Assembly (NCBI GenBank): GCA_029852775.1
Contig: LEKJ01000104.1
Coordinates: forward strand, 1-64,000
Length of the DNA: 64,000 bases
DNA from: Pasteurellaceae bacterium LFhippo2
GTDB taxonomy: Bacteria > Pseudomonadota > Gammaproteobacteria > Enterobacterales > Pasteurellaceae
Direction: 5' to 3'
The notes below the pieces were generated by a model. The model saw only the letters and a program-made list of their open reading frames with translations. It ran no database searches and was not told the DNA's origin. Positions 36,110-44,456 of this stretch are shown here, piece after piece; the first letter of the stretch is position 1, and the number at the start of each line of letters is the position of its first letter. A program made the translations under genes and the position numbers.

Positions 36110-36379
36110 ATGAGATATTTAATTGGCTATGATGTTAGTGATGATAAACGCCTACAGCGGATTCATCGAAGAATGATAAAGTTTGCAACACCGCTGCAGT
36201 ATAGTGTTTTTCTTTTTGAAGGCTCAAAAAAGATGCTAGATGATGGGTTAAAAAATATTCTTCAGATTTTACACAAAAACGAAGATGATTTAAGAATTTA
36301 CCCGCTACCAACAGGAACTAAAGAAGAATATCTCGGAAAACCGCAATATCCTGAAGGTATTGTTTGGATGTTAAACTAA
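36110..36379 (+). CDS. cas2: Cas2 (second copy)
   Basis: 89 aa canonical Cas2: RYLIGYDVSDDKRLQRIHRR and later QYSVFLFEGS. The strong AGGAGG lies 5 nt before the ATG. It is the last gene of the adaptation module, 227 bp before array 1. Confidence 0.92.
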   Translation: MRYLIGYDVSDDKRLQRIHRRMIKFATPLQYSVFLFEGSKKMLDDGLKNILQILHKNEDDLRIYPLPTGTKEEYLGKPQYPEGIVWMLN

Positions 36380-36402
36380 AAATGATAGGCACGATTTTAG
36401 TG

Positions 36403-36606
36403 CCTTATTTTTACGTAACATTCTATTCTTTTTAACGATTTTATTTGCTAGAATTACACTCGTTTCATTCGCAGATTTTTGTTTTAGTTTTATTCAATGT
36501 GCACAAATTTCAACCTTAAAAATAAACCAACTATTTTTGTTGATTTTTCACTCAGTATTTTTACAAATAACTTATTGAATACTAAAGAACTTTTTGAAAA
36601 TCTGCA
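36403..36606 (+). promoter_or_regulatory. Leader of CRISPR array 1
   Basis: An AT-rich region directly before the first repeat, sharing long blocks with the leader of array 2: AAATAAACCAACTATTTT (36520-36537), ACAAATAACTTATTGAATA and the terminal TTTTTGAAAATCTGCA. It should hold the array promoter and the integration signal. Confidence 0.8.
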
Positions 36607-36923
36607 GTCGAAAGACCCCGCCCTGTTCTAAAGGGATTGAAACTACGATAAGTCCATTAGCTGCGAAGATTTCATGGGTCGAAAGACCCCGCCCTGTTCT
36701 AAAGGGATTGAAACAATACTACCGTCCTTATTAACCCCGTTAGGGAATGTCGAAAGACCCCGCCCTGTTCTAAAGGGATTGAAACTTTTTTTAGATAATA
36801 AGGAAGTATTAACTTGTCGAAAGACCCCGCCCTGTTCTAAAGGGATTGAAACTTCTGATGACATAAGATACTCCTATTGTTTACAAGTCGAAAGACCCCG
36901 CCCTGTTCTAAAAGGATTTTATA
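36607..36923 (+). CRISPR. CRISPR array 1 (5 repeats, 4 spacers)
   Basis: 37-nt repeats start at 36607, 36678, 36749, 36816 and 36887. They begin GTCGAAAGACCCCGCC and end GGGATTGAAAC, giving a type III-like 5' handle ATTGAAAC. Spacers are 34, 34, 30 and 34 nt. The last repeat is degenerate in its final 12 bases, marking the trailer end. All intact copies have T at position 22-23 (GTTCTAAAGG), where array 2 has GTTCCAAAGG. Confidence 0.97.
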
Positions 36924-36949
36924 ACTGTTACACAAATCAAAAATCTTTC

Positions 36950-37001
36950 TCTCTTTAAACTCTCTCCTTTGGGAGAAGATGCTGTGGTGATTACATAACG
37001 C
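36950..37001. repeat. MITE fragment after array 1
   Basis: AAACTCTCTCCTTTGGGAGA followed by GTGGTGATTACATAAC corresponds to the hairpin and terminal portion of the MITE-like element. It suggests an insertion and loss event next to the array trailer. Confidence 0.5.
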
Positions 37002-37006
37002 CTAGC

Positions 37007-37175
37007 AAATCATCAAATTCTACAAATTTGTATTTTTATCTCTTTTCTTCATAAATCTCTATACTTCATCTCAACAACACGGACAACGTTAAGCTCAACA
37101 AGCGGTAAGATTTTTTTACAAATTTGCAAATTTAACTTCATTTCAAAAAAATCTTTATCATTCAATCCGAAAAGC
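37007..37175 (+). promoter_or_regulatory. Duplicated upstream region, copy 2
   Basis: A near copy of 33987-34165, including CTACAAATTTGTATTTTTATC, ACAAGCGGTAAGATTTTTT (an uptake signal) and ATCTTTATCATTCAA. It precedes the small ORF before cas10 and likely contains its promoter. Confidence 0.55.
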
Positions 37176-37218
37176 AAATCAAAGTAGCTAATCAACCATT
37201 TAAAACAGGAGAAACACT

Positions 37219-37287
37219 ATGTGGGTAAAAGTAGCAATCGCAGTCGCAACCGCTGTATTAAGTGAAGTTGCAAAAAACAGAGACTAA
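37219..37287 (+). CDS. 22-aa small ORF before cas10
   Basis: Starts MWVKVAIAVATAVLSEVAK and ends NRD, with ACAGGAG before the ATG. It is closely related to the ORF at 47293 (first 14 residues differ only V/I at position 5). It has a hydrophobic alanine/valine-rich helix and a polar tail. The stop codon forms the loop of a hairpin (GAGAC-TAA-GTCTC). No known family. Confidence 0.55.
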   Translation: MWVKVAIAVATAVLSEVAKNRD

Positions 37288-37324
37288 GTCTCGCGGTGCG
37301 GCACAGCCACAGCCAAGAATGTGC
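37280..37324 (+). promoter_or_regulatory. Two-hairpin element after the 22-aa ORF
   Basis: H1 is GAGAC-TAA-GTCTC (37280-37292). H2 is GCACA, a 14-nt loop with a duplicated GCCACA, then TGTGC (37301-37324) and TTTT. It has the same order and spacing as the elements at 34398 and 47372. Confidence 0.55.
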
Positions 37325-37357
37325 TTTTATTAGAAACTCGTTATTTTAAGTAGAACT

Positions 37358-37423
37358 ATGATTTTAAATATTTTTTTTGTATTTCTTGCTATGATGCTTT
37401 ACGACTATATCTTAGAAAAATAA
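37358..37423 (+). CDS. 21-aa hydrophobic small ORF
   Basis: Reads MILNIFFVFLAMMLYDYILE plus K. It has a single membrane-like helix and only a weak ribosome binding site. It lies between the 22-aa ORF and cas10. It could be chance in AT-rich DNA; recorded because neighbouring tiny ORFs look real. Confidence 0.2.
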   Translation: MILNIFFVFLAMMLYDYILEK

Positions 37424-37467
37424 AATAATCTTTACCCATTTTCATACTAGAAAAACATCAAATGCAT

Positions 37468-37476
37468 TGTTATACT
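37468..37476 (+). promoter_or_regulatory. Extended -10 promoter candidate for the cas10 operon
   Basis: TGTTATACT is an extended -10 (TGn-TATACT) 30 nt before cas10. The -35 region is weak, as is usual with extended -10 promoters. Confidence 0.4.
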
Positions 37477-37506
37477 CCAAAAAATTTACAAAAGCGGAAG
37501 TAAAAT

Positions 37507-39804
37507 ATGACATTATCTGAATCTTGCCAAATTGCATTTGCAAGCTTATATCGTGGGCTATCTGCATTTGCATCTCAAGAAGAGCTGAAAAAGCTCCATG
37601 CCGTTCTACCTACAGAATTTCAACCCAATACGATTTCTCTACCGCAACATTTCGATGTGATCTTTGCTGATGCAGAAAAAACTGCGTTGGGTGATAATCA
37701 AAAAAGATATTCTGAATATTTGGAATCTTTATTTTGTGAAATTCGTTTAAACAATAATGCGGTTAAAAGTGCAACTAGATACGTTTATCCAATTGCAGAA
37801 TTAACTCCTGAAAGCATTTTCCCAATAAAAGAGATCTCTCAGAATGCTCAACAGCAGCGCTCTCAACTTTGGCAGAAGTTTTTGAAAGCCGTTGAGCAAA
37901 TTCCAACTACACACCGCCAAAATTTACCTTTATGGCTCGACCATTTTGATACTGCTTTACAATGTTTTGCATCAAACATTCCTGCTCCAAATTGTGCGAA
38001 TATTTCTCTTTATGACCACAGCAAAACCGTCGCGGCTTTAGTTACTGCATTAGTTCAAACGGCAGAACAAGAGCAACAATTCTTATTGATTCAGGGGGAT
38101 TTCTTCGGGATTCAAGATTTTATTTTTTCGGGTGGCCGAGAAACAAATAAACAAGCAGCAAAATTACTACGTGGACGTTCATTTCAAGTCTCATTATTTA
38201 CGGAATTAGCCGCATTAAAAGTATTAGAAGCATGTGAATTACCAAGTTCTAGCCAAATGATGAATGCGGCAGGTAAATTCCTAATTGTTGCGCCGAATAA
38301 TAAGAAAACTAAAGATGCAATTGCAGCTGTGCAGACAGAATTAAATGACTGGTTTGTAAAGCATACTTATGGATTGATCGGTTTAGGCATTGCAACTCAA
38401 AGCGCACAACAAAGCCAGTTTATTGGCGAAGAATTTAGCAAGCTACGTAAAAATCTATTCCAGCAACTTGAACATACCAAATTACAACGTTTAGATTTAA
38501 CTCATAGCACATCAAGTGTTCTAGATGATGTCGATTATTCAAATGGTGTATGTGAGTTTAATAGCTATTTCCCTGCTCAAGAAAATGGAAAATCGATCAT
38601 TTCTGAAGATCAGATCAATATCGGTAAATACTTAGCAAGTAAAGATCGCATTATTATCAGTAGTGAAAATTCAGATATTCATCAAGATCCTACCACTAAA
38701 AAATTGAAACTTTCGGTTTTTGGTTATCAAGTTATCTTTACCGATAATCAAGATATTAGCGGCAAATTTGGTCAGCCTGCTAAAACGCAACAAATTAAGC
38801 GTTTATGGGATTTTGAGTTGCCAGAATCTGCACAATCTCCAATTTGGCAAGGTTATGCACGCCGTTATATTAATGCTTATATTCCTTACTTCGCTGAATC
38901 AGGAGAAGTGAGTAGCTCAAAATACAAGGGGATTGATGGCGATAATAAAAAATATGATAAGCAGGCAGTTAAAACCTTTGATTATCTTGCTTGTGAAGAT
39001 CGTATTCCAAATAAAGATAATAATGACTATATCGGGCAAGCTGCATTGATGACTTTAAAAGGCGATGTGGATAATCTTGGGACAATCTTCCAAGAAGGCT
39101 TGGCTCAAACTAATTTTGCCAAAATGGCTGCACTTTCACGCCAAATGAACCAATTCTTTAGTTTATGGTTACCAGCCTATTGTGCGCAACATAGCCAGAA
39201 TATGTATACCGTTTTTGCTGGTGGTGATGATTTCTTCTTAATCGGCTCTTGGCTACAGACCCAAAAACTCGCCTATGCAATGCAAAAAGCCTTTGCAGAA
39301 TATGTGGCTAATAACCCACAAATTCACTTCTCAGCAGGTATGGTAATGACTAAAGTGGGTATTCCTGTGCCGCGTTTAGGTGAACTTGCAGAAGAAGCTT
39401 TAGAACAAGCAAAACAGGTAAAAGGTAAAAATGGTGCTGAAGATAAAAATGCAGTGACTATTTATCAACGTTCAGTAAGTTGGGATAAATGGAAAGAGCT
39501 TGATCAATTAAGTCATAAGATTAAAGAGTTAGATGAAAAATATGGCATTTCACAATCTTATCTTTATTCATTGATTCGCCTTGCTGAACAAGCTGAAAAT
39601 AAAGAGAACAATATTGAAAATACGATGTGGCGTAGCCGTTTCTATTACCGTACAGCGCGTTATGTAGTCGATAAACTAGAACAAGGAAAGCGTGCTACAG
39701 CCTTGGAAGAGCTCACCGCATCATTAGGGGATATCGGTATAGGGCTGCATAAGCAAAATTTTGTCATTCCACTATTTAACTATTTCTACCAAAAACGTAG
39801 CTAA
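37507..39804 (+). CDS. cas10: Cas10/Csm1 with intact cyclase motif and degenerate HD
   Basis: 765 aa large subunit of the type III-A complex. The palm motif GGDD is at residues 572-575 (VFAGGDDFFLIG), with the partner aspartates in LKGDVDNLG, so cyclic oligoadenylate synthesis looks possible. Where Csm1 proteins usually carry HDIGKF near the N-terminus, this one reads ASLYRGLSAF, so the HD DNase site seems lost. It is the first gene of a tight nine-gene run (csm2 starts 9 nt later). GGAAG precedes the ATG. Confidence 0.92.
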   Translation: MTLSESCQIAFASLYRGLSAFASQEELKKLHAVLPTEFQPNTISLPQHFDVIFADAEKTALGDNQKRYSEYLESLFCEIRLNNNAVKSATRYVYPIAELTPESIFPIKEISQNAQQQRSQLWQKFLKAVEQIPTTHRQNLPLWLDHFDTALQCFASNIPAPNCANISLYDHSKTVAALVTALVQTAEQEQQFLLIQGDFFGIQDFIFSGGRETNKQAAKLLRGRSFQVSLFTELAALKVLEACELPSSSQMMNAAGKFLIVAPNNKKTKDAIAAVQTELNDWFVKHTYGLIGLGIATQSAQQSQFIGEEFSKLRKNLFQQLEHTKLQRLDLTHSTSSVLDDVDYSNGVCEFNSYFPAQENGKSIISEDQINIGKYLASKDRIIISSENSDIHQDPTTKKLKLSVFGYQVIFTDNQDISGKFGQPAKTQQIKRLWDFELPESAQSPIWQGYARRYINAYIPYFAESGEVSSSKYKGIDGDNKKYDKQAVKTFDYLACEDRIPNKDNNDYIGQAALMTLKGDVDNLGTIFQEGLAQTNFAKMAALSRQMNQFFSLWLPAYCAQHSQNMYTVFAGGDDFFLIGSWLQTQKLAYAMQKAFAEYVANNPQIHFSAGMVMTKVGIPVPRLGELAEEALEQAKQVKGKNGAEDKNAVTIYQRSVSWDKWKELDQLSHKIKELDEKYGISQSYLYSLIRLAEQAENKENNIENTMWRSRFYYRTARYVVDKLEQGKRATALEELTASLGDIGIGLHKQNFVIPLFNYFYQKRS

Positions 39805-39813
39805 GGAGTAACT

Positions 39814-40230
39814 ATGAACATTAAATTTGGAGCTAATCGCCCAGCGACGATCTTTTCAGATATCGCTGAACAAGCAGCCAAATGGATCAAAACAGATCCT
39901 GAAACAAATAAGATCAATAAAGATAATAATAAAACCACACAGCTTAGAAAATTTTATGATGAATTAACAATGTGGAATGAGCGAGTTCAAACGAAAGGCA
40001 TTGCTAAAGAAGAAGAATATAAAAAACTTGAAGCCTTTATTAAAATGCTTAAAGCCAAAGTTGCCTATGCGGAAGGTCGTAAACATATTAATTCACGCTT
40101 TAGTGGTGTATTTAATCAATGTATCGATCAAGTACATTGTGCAGAAACATTAAAAGATGCCAAGTTATTTATGGAAGCCGTAATGGGTTATTGTAAACTA
40201 TTCGAATTAAAATTAGAGGAATCGCTATGA
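39814..40230 (+). CDS. csm2: Csm2 small subunit
   Basis: 138 aa, helical and lysine-rich, TIGR01870-type Csm2 by position and pattern (KLRKFYDELTMW-like core: TTQLRKFYDELTMWNERVQ; later VAYAEGRKHINSRFSGVF). It lines the target RNA channel. The ATGA overlap with csm3 indicates coupled translation. Confidence 0.88.
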   Translation: MNIKFGANRPATIFSDIAEQAAKWIKTDPETNKINKDNNKTTQLRKFYDELTMWNERVQTKGIAKEEEYKKLEAFIKMLKAKVAYAEGRKHINSRFSGVFNQCIDQVHCAETLKDAKLFMEAVMGYCKLFELKLEESL

Positions 40231-40922
40231 AACTAACAAATATTATCGAAATTAAGGCGATATTAGAGCTAAAAACAGGCTTACATATTGGTTCTGGCGA
40301 TAGCGAAATGCACATTGGTGGCGTAGATAATACCGTCATCAAAAACCCAATTACTGGTAAGCCTTACATTCCAGGTTCGAGCCTAAAAGGCAAAATCCGT
40401 ACTCTTTTAGAGTGGCGCTCAGGAGAAGTTCAAAAAGCGCCTCTTTCTCTAGGGCAAGTGGAAAAAGCGAAAGATCCTCAAGCCGTAAAAGATATTTTAC
40501 GCTTATTCGGAATTAGTGGTGATACTAAAGGTAGTGAACAAGAAGTAGTTGAAATTGGGGTTTCTCGCTTAGCATTTTGGGATTGTGAACTTACTCCAGA
40601 ATGGTTGAAAATGCTAGATGATAATAACCTTCCAGCAACAGAAGCAAAAAGTGAAAATACCATTGATCGAATTACTTCAACAGCAGGAAATCCTCGTCAA
40701 ACAGAACGTGTTCCCGCAAGTTCGACATTTGACTTCAAATTAACGCTACGTCAATTTGAAGGCGATAGCCCTGAATTAGTTGAACTAGTACTAAAAGGCT
40801 TACGCCTACTTGAATTAGATAGTCTCGGCGGCTCAGGCTCTCGAGGTTATGGTAAAGTTGAATTTCAAAACCTAACCGTTGCAGACGTTGAAACAAAACT
40901 CCCAGAAAACCCATTTGCATAG
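40227..40922 (+). CDS. csm3: Csm3 backbone and target-RNA ribonuclease
   Basis: 231 aa RAMP protein. The catalytic Asp is D34 in HIGGVDNTVIK, the position equivalent to D32 of S. epidermidis Csm3. IPGSSLKGKIRTLLE and the C-terminal glycine loop GGSGSRGYGKV are typical. It forms the filament that cuts target RNA every 6 nt. Confidence 0.94.
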   Translation: MKLTNIIEIKAILELKTGLHIGSGDSEMHIGGVDNTVIKNPITGKPYIPGSSLKGKIRTLLEWRSGEVQKAPLSLGQVEKAKDPQAVKDILRLFGISGDTKGSEQEVVEIGVSRLAFWDCELTPEWLKMLDDNNLPATEAKSENTIDRITSTAGNPRQTERVPASSTFDFKLTLRQFEGDSPELVELVLKGLRLLELDSLGGSGSRGYGKVEFQNLTVADVETKLPENPFA

Positions 40923-40931
40923 GAAAAGTCG

Positions 40932-41885
40932 ATGAAAACCTACTGCTTTACCCTTAAAGTGCAAAGTGCTTTTGGTACACCTTTGGTTGGGGATAGCTTA
41001 TTCGGGCAACTCTGTTGGGCAGTGGTTCATCAATTTGGTGAGTCGCGCTTAACCGAGCTACTTCAAGGTTATAATCAGCAACAACCATTTATGGTGGTCT
41101 CTGATGCATTGCCCAGTGGCTATTTACCTTTGCCAACAGTACCTTCAAAACTTTGGCAAACAGAGCTAAAAGAAGATCGTAAGAAACTTAAAAAATTATC
41201 TTGGCTACCATTGACTGAAATTCAAAATAAAAAGGTAAATCAATGGCAAGAGATCGCTTTTAAGCATCAAAAACAGCTAGATGATGATAATACAACGATC
41301 TTAGAAAAGAAAACTCAAGATCAATTGCATAATGCCATAGATCGCTCAACAGGAACGACAGGCACAAGCGATGCATTCGCACCTTATAGTAGCTCAAAAA
41401 CATGGTATGGAGCGAACACGTTACTTGATATCTATATCTGCTTAGATGAAAACCGTATTCAAGTAGATCAGGTAAAAATATTACTGAACAATATTGGTAT
41501 GTTTGGTTTTGGCCGAGATGCTTCAACAGGCTTAGGTAAATTTAGCATTGAATCGGTGGAAGTGCTTGATTATCACAATACCGAGGCAAACGCATATCTT
41601 ACTCTAGCAAATTGCGCGCCACAAAACTTAAGTCTAGCTAAAGAACATTGCTATTACCAAATTACTACCCGCTTTGGCCGTCATGGTGATATAAATGCGC
41701 TTAGCTCAAATCCATTTAAAAAGCCCATTATCTTGGCAAAAGCAGGCGCAATTTTTACACCAAATACATGGCAAGATCGCCAATTCTTAGGCAATGGCTT
41801 AACAGGCGTTTCTTATGTGCAATCTCAGGCAGTTCATCAGGGTTATGCACCTGTAATTCCTGTCTATGTGGATTTTAAAGAATAG
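40932..41885 (+). CDS. csm4: Csm4, crRNA 5' handle-binding subunit
   Basis: 317 aa RAMP protein with the Csm4 signature FGTPLVGDSLFGQLCWAV and a glycine-rich FGFGRDASTGLGKF loop. It caps the complex next to Cas10 and holds the 5' handle of the crRNA. Confidence 0.9.
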   Translation: MKTYCFTLKVQSAFGTPLVGDSLFGQLCWAVVHQFGESRLTELLQGYNQQQPFMVVSDALPSGYLPLPTVPSKLWQTELKEDRKKLKKLSWLPLTEIQNKKVNQWQEIAFKHQKQLDDDNTTILEKKTQDQLHNAIDRSTGTTGTSDAFAPYSSSKTWYGANTLLDIYICLDENRIQVDQVKILLNNIGMFGFGRDASTGLGKFSIESVEVLDYHNTEANAYLTLANCAPQNLSLAKEHCYYQITTRFGRHGDINALSSNPFKKPIILAKAGAIFTPNTWQDRQFLGNGLTGVSYVQSQAVHQGYAPVIPVYVDFKE

Positions 41886-41893
41886 GATGTTAT

Positions 41894-43471
41894 ATGAATA
41901 AATTTATTAACAGCCATAAAGTTTATCTAACCCCGATTAGCCCAATCCATATTGGTTGTGGGGAAGATTTTGAGCCAACGAATTATGTGATAGAAGGGGA
42001 TATTCTCTATTATTTCGATCCAAGTCAATTACAGCTATCTGAAGCACAGAAACGAGAGCTAATTTCTTATAGTGAGGCAAATGAGTTACACAAAATTTAT
42101 CGTTTTTTTGCAAATGATCCAGATTTAATATCACAAATTAAAGAAAAAAGTAAATATACGATTGATATTGTTAAATCACTAGGGGTTGAATGGAAAAACA
42201 AATTGGGTACGGTAGTTCAACGTGAGCCACAATCTAATGTATTTAATAAATTATTTATTGAACGTTGTGCCTTCAACCCATTCTTAAAACAATCCTATAT
42301 TCCAGCAAGCGGAGTGAAAGGAGCTATTTTTACTGTTATTTTGAATGAGTTTAATCAAAAAGATAATCTCAGTGATTTTGAGAAATCAAAAGATAAACTT
42401 GATATTTTCCTTAAAGATAAATATTTAGGGGATGCACATTTTTTACATAAAAATGGTCAAAGACAGCTTTCTCAAGATATTAAGATTACGGATTTTATGC
42501 CAGAAAAAACCGTATTTACTAAGATATTTTATGTAAATAATTACTTAAAATCTGGAAAATCCGATAGAGGTAAAATTAAATATGCGCAAGGTATTTATTC
42601 ACGTAGGGAGTGTATCCTTTATGGTCAATACCGTGCATATTCATCAAATATAAGTCTTACTGGAAGTAAAATAACTATATCTTCTCTCTTTAAAAGCCTT
42701 AGAGATTTTTATTTACCAATTTTCTATAAAGAGAGTGAACATCAAGTCAAAATAGGACTACTTGATGAAAAATATTTTCGTGAAATAAAAAGTATCCTAG
42801 CAAATGAGAATATTGCATTGATTCGTCTTGGTAAAAGTGGGTCAGAAGATAAGGTTTATCAAGATAACACTATTCGAAAAATAGAGATAAAACTAAATAA
42901 AGAAGAGCGTTTAAAATCTGGTAAGGCAACAGACATTCGCTCAAGTTCTAAAACATATTGGTTAGCTGGCGATGAGTTGGCGAAATCTGCCAATGATCGA
43001 CCTCTAGGATGGGCAATTATTGAATACCAAAACTTAGATGATCAAAATTCTGAATTAAAACAATGGTGTGATAGTCGTATTAAAACTCCATTACAGAAAA
43101 AAGTTACTATGCAAGAGTTGGAACAAATAGCTGCAAAACAAGCCGAATTAGAAGCGAAGAATCTAGCGGCTCTAAGTGAACATCAGCAATTGATCATTTT
43201 GAAACTGAAAGAATGGGAAAATGTAGCTAAGTATCAATTATCATCTTCCCCAGTATTCTCAGAGGCAAAAAAATTACTGGAACAGGCTATTTCTGATAAT
43301 TGGTCAATTGAAGATAAAAAGGCGCTTTATACCGCACTAGATCCTACAGATAGTACAGGTATTTTAAACCAAAAAATTCTTGATATTGATAAGCTCAATA
43401 GTAAGCCCAAAGATAAAAAATCCGCAGTTGCTGTATTTAAGAAACTACGTGATAGCTTGGTGGTAGAATGA
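41894..43471 (+). CDS. csm5: Csm5, crRNA 3' end subunit
   Basis: 525 aa, longer than many Csm5 (about 350-400 aa). N-terminal KVYLTPISPIHIGCGEDFEP and the RAMP loop YIPASGVKGAIF are diagnostic. The extra length is a lysine-rich, poorly conserved middle and C-terminal part (about residues 390-525). It overlaps cas6 by 4 nt. Confidence 0.88.
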   Translation: MNKFINSHKVYLTPISPIHIGCGEDFEPTNYVIEGDILYYFDPSQLQLSEAQKRELISYSEANELHKIYRFFANDPDLISQIKEKSKYTIDIVKSLGVEWKNKLGTVVQREPQSNVFNKLFIERCAFNPFLKQSYIPASGVKGAIFTVILNEFNQKDNLSDFEKSKDKLDIFLKDKYLGDAHFLHKNGQRQLSQDIKITDFMPEKTVFTKIFYVNNYLKSGKSDRGKIKYAQGIYSRRECILYGQYRAYSSNISLTGSKITISSLFKSLRDFYLPIFYKESEHQVKIGLLDEKYFREIKSILANENIALIRLGKSGSEDKVYQDNTIRKIEIKLNKEERLKSGKATDIRSSSKTYWLAGDELAKSANDRPLGWAIIEYQNLDDQNSELKQWCDSRIKTPLQKKVTMQELEQIAAKQAELEAKNLAALSEHQQLIILKLKEWENVAKYQLSSSPVFSEAKKLLEQAISDNWSIEDKKALYTALDPTDSTGILNQKILDIDKLNSKPKDKKSAVAVFKKLRDSLVVE

Positions 43472-44391
43472 ATTTAGATTCTTTACCCATCGCCCGCTAT
43501 CAATTTAGCTTTAAGGTAACGCAAGATATTGCGTTGCCTGAATATGCGGGATCAGCATTGCGTGGCGCTTTTGGACGAGCGCTACGTAAAATTGCCTGTA
43601 TGACTAAGCAAGAAGATTGCAAATCTTGCCCGCTATACCGCAGTTGCCCTTACACCAATATTTTTGAAACACCAGCGCCAGACAGCCACGAGCTTCAAAA
43701 ATTTAACCAAGTACCGAATGGCTACATTATTGAGCCTTATGGTTGGGGCGAAAAACATTACCAAATTGGAGAATTATTCCAATTTAACTTGGTGTTATTT
43801 GGCCGTTTAATTCAGCAGCTGCCTTTAATTGCATTTGCCTTTAAACGTGCTTTTGAATATAACTTAGCTGGTGGTAAGGCAGAATTAGTCGATATTGCAA
43901 ATTTTTCTGAAGATCAGACCGGTTGCGAATCTATTTTAGAGAATGGCAATATTTTAGAGCACATAACATCTATTCACATTCCAGAGAATTTGCCCACAGA
44001 CTTTATTCTCAATATAAAAACGCCATTACGCTTACAAGAAAATGGGGTGCCGTTAAGAGAACACAATATTAGCTTAGAGCGTTTTTTAATCGGCTTAGCA
44101 AAACGAATTTCGCTATTGAGTGAATTTCATCATAAGTCATTAAATTTAGATTTTGAAACATTAATTAGCCAGCTTCCACAAATTAGCGAAAAGCGCAAAT
44201 TAAAGTGGCAAGATTGGACTCGATACTCTTCTCGCCAAAAACAGAAAATGAAGTTGGGCGGCGTTGTAGGATTATGGGAATTAACCAATGTTACACCAGA
44301 ATGGGCAAAACTGCTTTATATTGGGCAGTGGCTTCATAATGGTAAAAATGCGACTTTCGGTCTGGGTAAATACCAAATTACAAATTTGTAA
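43468..44391 (+). CDS. cas6: Cas6 pre-crRNA endoribonuclease
   Basis: 307 aa RAMP, with a cysteine-rich insert CKSCPLYRSCPY near residue 50 and a C-terminal glycine loop GKNATFGLGKYQI. It would cut within the repeats to leave the ATTGAAAC handle. The variant with a CxxC-type insert occurs in stand-alone type III Cas6 proteins. Confidence 0.88.
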   Translation: MNLDSLPIARYQFSFKVTQDIALPEYAGSALRGAFGRALRKIACMTKQEDCKSCPLYRSCPYTNIFETPAPDSHELQKFNQVPNGYIIEPYGWGEKHYQIGELFQFNLVLFGRLIQQLPLIAFAFKRAFEYNLAGGKAELVDIANFSEDQTGCESILENGNILEHITSIHIPENLPTDFILNIKTPLRLQENGVPLREHNISLERFLIGLAKRISLLSEFHHKSLNLDFETLISQLPQISEKRKLKWQDWTRYSSRQKQKMKLGGVVGLWELTNVTPEWAKLLYIGQWLHNGKNATFGLGKYQITNL

Positions 44392-44456
44392 AAAGCACAG
44401 AAATAAAAATATCCATATAAAATACCCATATTAACAATTAATAATGAAACATTTAT

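Noticed and set aside
36643-36864. Minus-strand ORF with repeated SIPLEQGGVF-like segments
   Set aside because: It is the translation of CRISPR repeats and spacers read backwards; the periodic residues come from the 37-nt repeat.
37358-37423. 21-aa hydrophobic ORF as a firm member of the small-ORF family
   Set aside because: It has a weak ribosome binding site, no following two-hairpin element and no homologue at the other loci; listed only with low confidence.
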